Positions 10,321 to 20,700 of a stretch of 64,000 bases of DNA are shown one piece after another. Every line of letters begins with the position of its first letter. Within the stretch, counting starts at the first letter, position 1. A program made the translations under genes and the position numbers. The DNA is from Lytechinus pictus (Eukaryota > Echinodermata > Echinoidea > Temnopleuroida > Toxopneustidae). Under the pieces are notes generated by a model that ran no database searches, had not been told where the DNA came from, and saw nothing but the letters and a program-made list of their open reading frames with translations. The DNA lies in contig NC_087256.1 of the NCBI RefSeq assembly GCF_037042905.1, forward strand, positions 31,643,501-31,707,500. Direction: 5' to 3'.

Positions 10321-13048
10321 TAGGGTGTAATAGAGCAGACTTCAATCTGCACAGTGTTGGGCAAAATTAATTATTAGAGTATTTCTATATTTCAGATTTT
10401 ATTTCATTCAATGAAATGTGGATTTTCATTTCATTTACATCTACTGTAGGCCTATGAAAGTGAAGTTGCCTGTATATGATCTCTGTGAAACTTTGTGGAA
10501 TAGCTGTTTGATCTCATGAATTACACATTTCTGAGATGGTAGCAATATACATGTAGGCCTACACTATATCTTCACCCTTTTTGCAAAAGGAATAATTTGA
10601 TGTTTTATTTAACAATGCCAGGTTCCAGACTTTTTAAAGTACATGTACAGTATGGTATGTTTTGTTGTATAAAACAAATTCTTACTGTAAGCATGTAAAT
10701 GTAATTGGACAGAATTGAAGGATACAGTAAATTCTTTGTAATGTTGTAACATGTAAAGGACAAGTCCACCCATACAAAAGTTCAAATAAAAAAAGAAACG
10801 GGCGTAACACTTGGCTATAATAAGATAAGAAAGTTATGACATTTTAAAGTATTTTGATTAATTTCACAAAACAGTTATATATATGCACATCCTGCTTGGT
10901 ATGCAAATGAGCAGACTGATGACATCATCCACTCACTACTTCTTTTGTATTTTATTACATGTATATGAAATGTGAAATATTCTAATTTTCTCCTCATTGT
11001 CTTAAGTGAAACAAAGATTGAATGTAATTCATCCCTGAACAGTATGTGGAATTAGCCATTATTTTGATACTATATGGTTCATTCAAGTTGACCTTTATTG
11101 TCAAATCTGTAAAAATGAAATATTGTATACAGTCAGACCGCAGCTCGCTCGATCATGAGCATATTCACGGAGATTTATTCAGCGGCCCTCTAGCGGTCTC
11201 CGAAGGAAAACGTGCGATCAATTTGGCTTGATTTTCCCACTGAATTGGAGGGGCTGAAGTTATAGCTCTGTACTGGTCGCTAACTTCAGTTTACGTCGAA
11301 ACGAATAGTGGTAAGTTATTCTCAAGACCTTCATCTACATTTTGGTATATAATTTTCCATATTTCGACATTTTCAACCTACCATTTTTACCTCTTTAATT
11401 GATGCTTATTTTAGTAATATTTTAACTTCGATTTTGTAGTCGGAATTTCACTTTTGGTTCCTGACTTTGCTACATAACCAAATTGTTACGATGGGGTTTT
11501 TTTTTAAAGAAGAAAAGTCACTGTTCAAAATATGTCAGAACCAACTTGACGCAAACTCACCTTATATTTTTATTTTAGAGAAAATGATACCCTAAAAATC
11601 AAGAAATTTACGTTTTACCCGGAAGTAACCTTCTCGTTCACTCCACGATGGCGCGAAATAATGCCAAAATTACGTTCGCCGCGGGTTGGTAGAATTTCGC
11701 CTTTGGTCCCATACGTTGAAACTTCTGTAATGATGGCAGATGGCTCGCATTATATTTGTGACTGTGGACGGTGGACTTGTTTTTTTTTTAATTAAGACTT
11801 AGGCTAATAATATATAAACGAAGCGTAATAAGTAGATCCCTTCTAAAGTTTTATTCAAATGATTATCAGGTTTCCGAAATCCATCAAGTTTTTATAGATT
11901 GAGATATTTCTTGATTTATGTTGAAAATTGTTAACCTTTTTTCTTAATTAGTCGAAGTTGAGCCCCATGAAGATTTTTGCCCCAGGCTGCGGTTAAGAAT
12001 TAAATGATGATTAGCTCAGACAGTCTACTCTAGAGACTATAAACAGTATAAAGTCAAAGTAAAAAGTCTGGTACTACCGTACTCAGTAGTATTTATAAAC
12101 CATTTTGTTCAAATAAAAAAATTGTGGCTGTCACAGACAGTACTTAGTTAGTCTCTTAATTGACTTACATGTAACATAATTCATACTTTGAATAATTTAG
12201 ACTATTTCTCTCTTTTTTGTCTCTTCTACACACAGATCTGCATACTTGCTGACTTTGGTCTCTGCTTGCTACTTCATTCTGGGAGATTCCATCATGTACT
12301 AATATAATGGTCAGACCATGATTTGGACAAAGCCCTTTTTTCGTTTGCAAATTTTGGACTGATAATGATACAACAGAAAATTGATCTTTATCGATATTGG
12401 AAACAACAAAATTAGAGCACAGTTTTGGGGAGGACTAAGAATACTGACTTGGACAGGAATACAGCTTGACAAAAATAAAAATTCACAATTCAAAACCAAA
12501 GAACATTTTTAATGCATTGCAAGAAACTTTCTACTCAATCACACATTCCAAAATTAAGGGTAAGTCCTTTGATTAAACACAAACATGTAGTTGATTTGCA
12601 ATTGAACATAAGTTTCTTGCAATGCCCCATAATTATATTTTGTTCTCAAGCAACTCTGTTATATGTTATCTAATGTGCTGAAGGTTAAGTGCCATGTATG
12701 TTCACAATTTTTTTTCTCGAAAGGTATAATATATTTGTCCTTTTAAACGGTATTTGAATGTGGTTACGCCTTGTTTTTGTTTTCCACAGTAATTATTGCA
12801 TATATGAACAGAAGTGAAATATTTGTTGTGAAGCACTGTATGAATGTTGTGTGATCATGGAGCTATGGTGTGATGGTATTATAATTAATTCATAATTTTT
12901 GTTATAAGACTGTAAACCTGGTGGATGTGAGGGAGTGGCCTGGATGAAAGGAAAGTGAGCATGTGTCCAATTACTGATTTGCATATGTTTAGACAATTTT
13001 GTTCGTGGATAAATATTAATGTGCATTCCCTATTCGAAGCAAAGAGTA

Positions 13049-13540
13049 AAGGAGAAGTCCACCCCACCAAAAAATTAATTTGAATTTAAAGAAAAAAAGT
13101 ATTGCAGAGAATTTCATAAAAACTATGATTCAAAATAAAAAAAATTCTATTTTGACATTGAGAAATTTGCCTAATTTTATAAAACAATTATATGCTCATC
13201 TTGGTCAATGTGCAAATTACAGAACCGATTATGTCATACGCACTCTAATTTCTTGTGTATTTTTTTGTTTGATACATGTACATGACATGTATATTTTATT
13301 TTAATTTTCATTAACAAATTTTGAGAGGGATTTTAATTCCTCCATTAACATTCGTAGTTTCCATAAATGTAACCTATTGTGATTCGAGAAAGATTTTTTA
13401 CATCAAATTTGCTAAAATTTATATAATAAAAATGCAACAAAAATTTAAAAAGTAATTTGATGTGAGTGACATAATCAACTCTATTTGCATACCATTGTTT
13501 TGTGTATATAACTGTTTTGTGTTAAAACAGGGAAATTTCT
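13049..13540. mobile_element. TTAA-type foldback family A, nested diverged copy
   Basis: It starts AAGGAGAAGTCCACCCC and shares with the copies at 10756 and 40401 the CAAATTACAGAACCGATTATGTCAT-like and TTTCTTGTGTATTTT-like blocks. The inverted half with TTTGCATACCATTGTTTTGTG follows near 13480. The right end is blurred. Confidence 0.6.
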
Positions 13541-13837
13541 GTATTTATTCAAATACTTTTTTGTTGATGTGCACTTGACCTTTAACTCACTTCCCTTCCC
13601 ACCCCTGCCCAAATAAGTGTAATCAAGAACTTGAAAATCAAAAGCAGTGATTAAGAAGAAGTAAGAATTAATCATAGAGCTATTAATAGCTCCATGATTT
13701 AATAAATACAGGCCTAAATAGAACTTCATATGAAAGTAAAAAGAGAATAAAGCTGGGTAGGAACGATGAAGGAATATGATTTAAAGAAAAAGCATAAACA
13801 TATCCCCATCAACCCCCCCCCCCAAAAAAAAAAAAAA

Positions 13838-13908
13838 CAGTCTGGCGGGTTCGAACCAGGGTCCTTGCACACGTCAAAACATAGCACTCACGCAATTCGC
13901 CATCGATC
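13838..13908 (-). other. tRNA-like Pol III module on the - strand
   Basis: On the - strand a B box GGTTCGAACCC (plus 13847-13857) lies about 40 bases after an A-box-like TGGCGAATTGC (plus 13892-13902). A run of T follows on the - strand, a Pol III stop signal. The arms do not pair into a full cloverleaf, so a SINE head or tRNA pseudogene is likelier than a working tRNA. Confidence 0.5.
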
Positions 13909-14963
13909 TCTTCCGTACTACTTCCGGGTTTTTTAAGCTATATATAATGTTGTAAGTCTGTGCGCCGCTGTTGACCAATCAGAACGCGTCGGCAATTCTA
14001 CTACAATTCCAATCATTTCGCGATGGACATTGCCGTGGTTTTTTGTGGTTCCTGACTTTGCTACATCATGAAATTTCATAATTCTTTTTCAGTCGTAAAG
14101 AAGAATGTCTACGCTTTATATTGATTATAATATCAATTTGACGCAAGTGTGATTTCGATGCAAAAATGCGCTCTGTTTATTCATATATATTTCTTGAAAA
14201 AAAATCATTTTTTCTAAGCTAAATATCGGTCTTCAAAATACATTAAATGTGCATTTTATTTAGCTGATCAGAAATTTCAAAGTTTTATCTATAAAATAAG
14301 ACCAATTATGTGAGGAATAAACGATTCTAAGAGCAAAAAACACCGATCGGAAAGTTCGTCTTCACAGCTCATTACGTATGCATAACCACGGACGGCTATG
14401 CATACCGCTGAATAAAATAGAGCACTTTCGGACGGGCTGCGGACTGACTGTATACATGTAATTCAAACAATAAAAAACAAAAGGAAAAGTGAGTGATGGA
14501 TTGTGCATATAACTGTTTTGTGGAAAATATCAAGTGAAACTTAAGAATGTCATAAATAATATCGTATTTTACATCCGATATTTTTCAGCATATGTAGTTT
14601 ATTCTTCTCTATTTGTAATCAATATTTTTCTGGAGTTGACTTTACCTTCAAAGATCAGTGATATGGGCCTTTATAAAATGAGAATATACATGTACATGTA
14701 TGACTTACTTTTACTGTAACTGAATGATTGTGCTTAATCTGACTATTGCACCAAACAGGATTGTCATACTCAAAGTATGGAAGGAAAATGATATCCAATT
14801 AAATATTAAAATTTTTGAAATTTTCACTAGAAACTTCAGATCTAGACTTTAAAAAAAGTTTTACACATTTATAGGTTAAAGTGATCATTTCACTTTGTTC
14901 TGATTTAAAAAATTCTCCTTTTGGTTCCTGAAAATGGGCCTAACATTAGGCTTATAGTGTAAA

Positions 14964-14968
14964 AATAC
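14964..14968. other. BEL/Pao target-site duplication, left copy (AATAC)
   Basis: AATAC directly precedes the left LTR and is repeated directly after the right LTR at 22810-22814. Five bases is usual for BEL/Pao integration. Confidence 0.95.
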
Positions 14969-16108
14969 TGTTAAGACCGTGTCAGCATATACCACGTTGT
15001 CACAATAACCACAAAGGAGGCGTATTCTAAAATTAGCTTCCTTTTAATACTTGGAAGTATCTCAGTAGCGGTGCTAGCTTGTAGCATATATTCAACAACT
15101 GTGTGTGAATCCTGTAGCAAATAACAAAAATTAAACAACAAAGATTTAGACTCTTGATTAAGTACTAATGGTTCCTTTCACATAGTATTACAATGGGTTA
15201 ATAACTTGGAAATGATATCAATATTTCTTTCACTTGTCAACTGTAACGTGTTATTATTCATTACACTTTTATGTAAACACTTGTGCTTATCTATATCATT
15301 AAAACATAAGCTTCTTATTCACTGAAATGTGTTTGAAATGTCATTTGTTTTGTTTCTAAAAATTACATAAACATTTATTATTATTTATGATCAAACTGCA
15401 CAATTCAGTTTCTTTTGCAAAGTGTTTAGCAAAGTATTGTAATATTTGTCAAAAAACGACTTAATCGAAACTAGCTTAAAGCCGAATCACCAAAGAAACA
15501 TCAGAAAATATTCCTCCGCTTTGAAAACGTGCGTGGAAAAATATCCGTACAATTGGGTTTCAAAGTGATTAGCGTAAGAAAAATAGGTCTCATATCTCAC
15601 CTCAAATGTATGAGTTATTGAACCAAATTAAACAAAATACGTGTTTTCAAATAATTGACAAACTATCATAAAACATGTTTGTTTCTCTCATTTGCCTTGA
15701 ATTACATTAACAACAAATTTTCATGAATTAAACTTTCACTCGGTACGCTGTCATGTTGAACACGTTTGTATTAACGTTAGTTATGTAATTTTCCATTATC
15801 CATTTTTAAAGACAGGTCTAAATTTGACCCTAATCACCTTAAATACATTACAGAAATATATGTAGGAATTAAGCATAAACTACACTGTAATATTAATCGA
15901 ACAGAATTTAACGTACCTTCAGTTTTGTATTAAAAAACGAAGAAAACTCGGGATCGACCAAGGTCGATGTACCTTCGAACGGTCTTGTTTTAGCTGTGAC
16001 CTTGCTTTGACCTTGAAGGGTAATTAGTCTAAACTCAAGTACAGCAAAAAACCAAACATTTCAAAAGGCAACAATATCTGAATATCAAAACTATGTCATT
16101 CTATGACA
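14969..16108 (-). repeat. BEL/Pao LTR (3' LTR of the - strand element)
   Basis: 1140 bp, with no difference from the copy at 21670-22809 in the lines I compared by eye (constant offset of 6701). It has TG...CA ends. On the element's strand it begins with a small palindrome, TGTCAT AGA ATGACA. Confidence 0.95.
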
Positions 16109-16122
16109 TCCCAACCCCCTAA
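16109..16122 (-). other. Polypurine tract of the BEL/Pao element
   Basis: On the element's strand AGGGGGTTGGGA directly precedes the 3' LTR (which begins TGTCAT). This is the position and composition expected of the plus-strand DNA primer. Confidence 0.75.
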
Positions 16123-16200
16123 GCGTGACGGAATGTCACAAATACAACAATCAATTCTTGCGTTAAAACTTTGATAAAAAAGGTTCATTAAAAATATAAT

Positions 16201-16368
16201 TGTCCAATGTCCATCTTTTCATCTTTGGCATTTTGAATCATTAGGAGCAATTTGTCCAATGCCCATCTTTTCATCTTTGGCATTTTGAATCATTAGGAGC
16301 AATTTCTCCAATACCCATCTTTTCATCTTTGGCATTTTGAATCATTAGGAGCAATTTCTCCAATATGT
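16201..16368 (-). repeat. 52-bp tandem repeat, 3.2 units, within the retrotransposon
   Basis: Units start at 16201, 16253 and 16305, with a partial fourth at 16357. Each contains CATCTTTTCATCTTTGGCAT and GAATCATTAGGAGCAATTT and they differ at a few bases. They lie between the integrase stop and the polypurine tract, in the element's 3' untranslated part. Confidence 0.9.
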
Positions 16369-16407
16369 TCATAATTGTCCTGTAATTAATATCATCGTTC
16401 TCAAAGT

Positions 16408-17733
16408 CTAAATGTCTGAACGTTCCTCTCGCTTCATCAGAGATACAAGTTTAGTGATGGGTCTGTTTGCACATGTGCCGTCTGCAAACTTCACTTCAAC
16501 AATTCTTACCAGTCCATCTTGTCCAGGTTTGGTGTCTACTACTTCGGCCATCTTCCAAGACCCACGTCTTTTGTCATCACCGATGACAAGGACAATATCG
16601 TTCTTCTCTATGTTCTCTGCAGAATGTTGCCACTTCTGACGTGGCGTCAACTTGTGGATGTAGCCAAGCCATCTATGCCAAAACCCGTCCACCATTTTAT
16701 TGCAAAGTTCTCTACGTTTGCGTGGATCTCCTTTGTAGTCTTCACAAGGGATGTCTGGACAGGTCAATTCCCCTCTACCAATAAGAAAATGATTGGGGGT
16801 AATTGGAGGATGGTCCATGGGTGAGGAAGACATCGCAGTCAGGGGGCGGCTATTGATGAGACCTGAGATCCTGCAGAAGATGGTCTCCCATTCCACAAAG
16901 GTTAGACGATCCGCCTTCACAAGATGCCGCATAGCTTTCTTTACTTCCTGGACCATGCGCTCAACCGCTCCTTGGTGGTGAGGTCCTCCTGGTGGTCCGA
17001 ACTTCCACTCGATTTTGAAACGTTGACAGTGCTCACGGACCTGTGTTTGGTTGAGTTTAAGATTCAATTCATTGATTGTATTGTCAGCCCCTCGGAAACA
17101 AGTGGCATTGTCACTAACCATCATGGCAGGTGCTCCTCTAACACTGACAAACCTTTCCAAGGCTTGAAGGAAAGCCTGAGTTGAGAGGTCCTGGACAACA
17201 GTCAAGTGGACAGCCCTGGTAACTGCACATGTGAATAAAGCACAGTATCCTTTGGTCGTGGTATTACGATTCAGTTTCACCATTACTGGGCCTAGATAGT
17301 CTACCAAGGTGGTCTTGAAGGGTGGAGAACAAGGGCTGATCCGGAACTCTGGTAAATCGGCCATTCTCTGGTGTGCCGGTCTTCCTCTATATCGTCTGCA
17401 AGGGATGCAACAACGAACAACACGTCGTGCGATGTTCATGTCGCCTACTATCCAATACCTCTTCCTGACCTCATTCGCAGTCCGCAAATGACCACCATGA
17501 AGGGCATGTAGATGTCTATCACGTACAAGGAGGAAGCTAATGTGGCTATTCTTTGGCAGAAGATAAGGATGGCGAACATCATACGACAAAGGGGCCCTAC
17601 CAAGACGTCCGCCAACACGATACACCTGTTGGTCCTCATCAAAGAATGGACTGAGTTTCTGTATATTGGGATCTTGGAAATCTATCCCTTTCTGTGCTTG
17701 CCTGACCCAATATAGCTCTGCTTCCTTGATCAT
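16408..17733 (-). CDS. BEL/Pao integrase region of pol (441 aa frame)
   Basis: This frame encodes the C-terminal part of the retrotransposon polyprotein, which inserts the cDNA into the host genome in the nucleus. A zinc-binding HHCC module is visible at about residues 72-110 (HLHALHGGH, then CCIPCRRY). The catalytic core follows: first Asp in TLVDYLGPV (about 143), second in MVSDNATCF (about 207) and the Glu in HHQGAVERM (about 258). The C-terminal tail has the KNDIVLVIGDD and FADG patterns common in BEL/Pao integrases. The listed Met is internal. The reading frame is open upstream across the end of the preceding frame, with a stretch (WLKQLIRQ...AELYWVRQAQ) that in relatives is continuous with RNase H. 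It is offset by one base from the upstream frame. Confidence 0.93.
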   Translation of the reverse strand: MIKEAELYWVRQAQKGIDFQDPNIQKLSPFFDEDQQVYRVGGRLGRAPLSYDVRHPYLLPKNSHISFLLVRDRHLHALHGGHLRTANEVRKRYWIVGDMNIARRVVRCCIPCRRYRGRPAHQRMADLPEFRISPCSPPFKTTLVDYLGPVMVKLNRNTTTKGYCALFTCAVTRAVHLTVVQDLSTQAFLQALERFVSVRGAPAMMVSDNATCFRGADNTINELNLKLNQTQVREHCQRFKIEWKFGPPGGPHHQGAVERMVQEVKKAMRHLVKADRLTFVEWETIFCRISGLINSRPLTAMSSSPMDHPPITPNHFLIGRGELTCPDIPCEDYKGDPRKRRELCNKMVDGFWHRWLGYIHKLTPRQKWQHSAENIEKNDIVLVIGDDKRRGSWKMAEVVDTKPGQDGLVRIVEVKFADGTCANRPITKLVSLMKREERSDI

Positions 17734-17774
17734 TCTTTGGGATGGCCATTCAGAGATCTGCCGGATGAGTTGCT

Positions 17775-20700
17775 TCAGCCATTGATTCCGTGGATCTCCT
17801 TGAGGGATAACACCCTGGCCGTGACCATCTGGAGTCTAGACCAACTAGAGAATTTGGTTGCATCAACAATTGGAGAATTCTTGGACACAGCATTCACAGA
17901 TAATGCGAAAGTCTTGCTGTTTCGGGAGTGAAATTTCTTCCGTTCAGGATCTCCTGGTTTGACGGGAATGTTTTCAGGTGTCTTCGGCCATGATTGAGGA
18001 GGTAATCTCAAGAATCCTGATCCATCAATGACCTCCTGCATGTCTGTGACATCGCCTCCTCTAGAAATGAGATCAGCTGCATTTTCATCTGTGGGAACGT
18101 AGGTGATATCACTGTAGGGGTCAAATTCAGAAGTGATCTCACCAACTCGATGGGCAACATATGAGCGGAAGGTTTTCGATTGCCCTCTTAGCCAACTTAT
18201 CACCGTCATGCTGTCTGTCCATATCTTCCATCCTTCTATGTTGAGGCGTAGAGCACTTCGGATGGTGTACATCAATCTGGATAGAAGGAGAAGAGCTTGT
18301 AACTCCTTCCGAGGCATACTTGTTTGCTTTAGTGGCGTCACCCTAGACCTGGCACAGACAAAGGATAAATGAGCTTGTTGACTGTCAGTATGGGACCATC
18401 TCAGCCAAACTGCGAAACCCATAGCGTCCTCCGATGCATCGCTAAAACCATGCATATATGCTGTAGGTAGAGGTCTCTTTCCCCTGTAAGGCTCCGGTAT
18501 CAGACATCTTGGAATCTCAATGCCATCCATTTTGTCAAGGTCTCTGTTAATCTTACTCATCATGGCATACAATTCACTGCCTTTGTCAATAGGGGAGTCC
18601 CAGTCAAGGTCTATTTGCCATAACATTTGAAGAAGAATCTTGGGGCGTACCAACAGACCAGAAAGCATTCCAAAAACATCGTAATAGGATGCCGTTTGAG
18701 CAAGAATCTTCCGTTTGGTCAGGGTAGTATCGTCAGAGGGTTTGACCTTCTTCACGCTCAGTGTATCCTTAGATAGATCCCAACTGGTTCCAAGAACTGT
18801 AGCAGTTTCAGTGTTTTCTGTCTCGTCACATACCTTTTTCACATTAGATTGCCACTTCCTTATGTTGAAGTTTCCCTTCTTCAGCGTGTCCGTCAATTTA
18901 GACTTCAGCTCCAGAGCTTCCTCAGTGGTCCTGACTGACTCATTCAGGTCGTCCATATAGAATTGCTCCGTGATTACTTTCTGTAGTTTGTCATCATCCG
19001 GTGCATGTTCACTAGCCACATGTCTGAGAGTGACTATTGCTGCAGTAGGGGAGGGCTTGTCCCCAAATGTAACGGTCCTCAGTTCATAGACTTGCATTGG
19101 GTAATTTGGATTTTCTCTAAACACAAATCTGTGGAATCTAGCATCATCTGGGGGAATCTTGATCGCCTGGAACATCTTCGAAATGTCAGCGATCACGCCC
19201 ACTTCATTTTCACGAAACCGGAGGGCTACCTCAAACAAATTTGAGTTGACGTTCTCTCCTTTGATAAGATAATCATTCAGGGAATGTCCTTGAAATTTCG
19301 CCTTACCGTCATATACGACTCGGACTGGAGTAGTTTTTGAGTCTTTGACAACTGCGAAGTGTGGAAGGAACCACATCTTGTTCCCTGTTTCCCTGTCTTG
19401 TTGCAACTCATCCTGCGTCACCAGCCGAGAGACACCCCTTTCCAGTTGATCCTTCATTTGCCGACAGTAGACCTCCCATTCCTTTGGGCGATTTCTGAAC
19501 TGGTTCTCAAGGCTCTTCTGTCTCTTTACAGCGTACTCATAGTTATCTGGTAACCCTTCTGGAGATCGCTTCCAGGGTAAGCGGATCTCATAAGAACCAT
19601 CTGGTAGTTGATTGACACTCTTTATCATGGATTCAGTAGCTCCTTTCTCATCATCAGAAATGCACTTGCATTTCCTGGGTTCCAAGCCAGCCGTCTTGAG
19701 TCCAATGAACTCCTCTAGGGATCCTGAAGCGACCACGTTAACGTAGTTAAGAAGTGGTGCTGTGTTAGATGGACCTCCTTGAATAAACCAACCTAGGGGA
19801 CATCTTACCGCAACTGGTTCATCGGGTCTGCCTCCTCTGATATATTCCTCCCAGACCATAAGGTGAGTATTGTCCACTCCAAGTAATAGATCAATTACTG
19901 GTGATGAGGCTTCATCAATATTTACACCTGTCAGGTGGTCATAGGATTTCAGCTGCTCAGGAGTAATGACAGGTATATCTCCACAGGGTTTCTCGATCTC
20001 AATGGCTCTCAAGGGATATGAACAATTTGCTTGGCTATCCTCGATTTCACATTCCAGGATCCTCAGCTTGCGTTTGATGATGCTTCCACCTACAAGGCTC
20101 AGGTCATGGTCCTGGTAACAGTCGCCATCAATTCTGGAAAAGATTCCTGTTCTTACGAGGGTGGCCTGACTACCCCCATCTATCAGGATGCGTACAGGGT
20201 GTCGTTTGTTACCACATCGCAGAAAACCCATCACAGTTGGTAAGGTAGCCTGCAGTTTCCCTACTTCTGTGCTTGTAGAAGATTGAACTGAGCTGTTGGA
20301 ATGCATGGGTCTCACAATGTCTTCTTGATTAGCACTGACTCTTCGACTCTGATCTCTGGCATCATCATGGGCTTTGGTACAAATGGCGGGAAAGTGCTCA
20401 TCACTACCACACATCTGGACTCGACATGGTGACCTGAACTGGCACTTACTGTGGTCATAAGGTGGCTTGCCTGAGATACAGTTATTATGGCCACACCTGA
20501 AGCAGATGTTGTTAGACTTCATCACATCAAATTTCTCATTTAGCGCAAGAGACCTGAATTTATTGCATGTTTTCAGATAATGAGATGAGGTCTTTGGGTG
20601 CAGAGGGCACTTTGGGATGTGTGCAGTTGATGTATCCTCCCTCGACATGGCTGCGTTGAAGGACCTTGAAACTCTCTTTGTAGGTTCCAAGCTTTCAGAT

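Larger units (their letters stand above)
11130..14450. mobile_element. TA-flanked TIR element, 3.3 kb, no intact transposase
   Basis: The left end CAGTCAGACCGCAGCTCG and the right end (complement CAGTCAGTCCGCAGCCCG) are inverted. TA lies directly outside both (11128-11129 and 14451-14452), as expected for Tc1/mariner-type insertion. Subterminal TTTATTCAGCGG and TGGTTCCTGACTTTGCTACAT (about 11455 and 14046) recur near both ends. A second family-A foldback (about 13049-13540) and a tRNA-like module (13838-13908, - strand) lie inside. No frame longer than about 80 codons is present, so it is non-autonomous or dead. Confidence 0.8.
10756..14645. mobile_element. TTAA-type foldback family A, split by a later insertion
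   Basis: It starts AAAGGACAAGTCCACCC and its left half runs to about 11129. The matching inverted half (AAACAATAAAAAACAAAAG, then GTGCATATAACTGTTTTGTG, then GGAGTTGACTTTACC) resumes at 14453. Together they make the same foldback found intact at 40401-40999. The two halves are separated by the TA-flanked element at 11130-14450, so the insertion order is clear. Confidence 0.75.
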
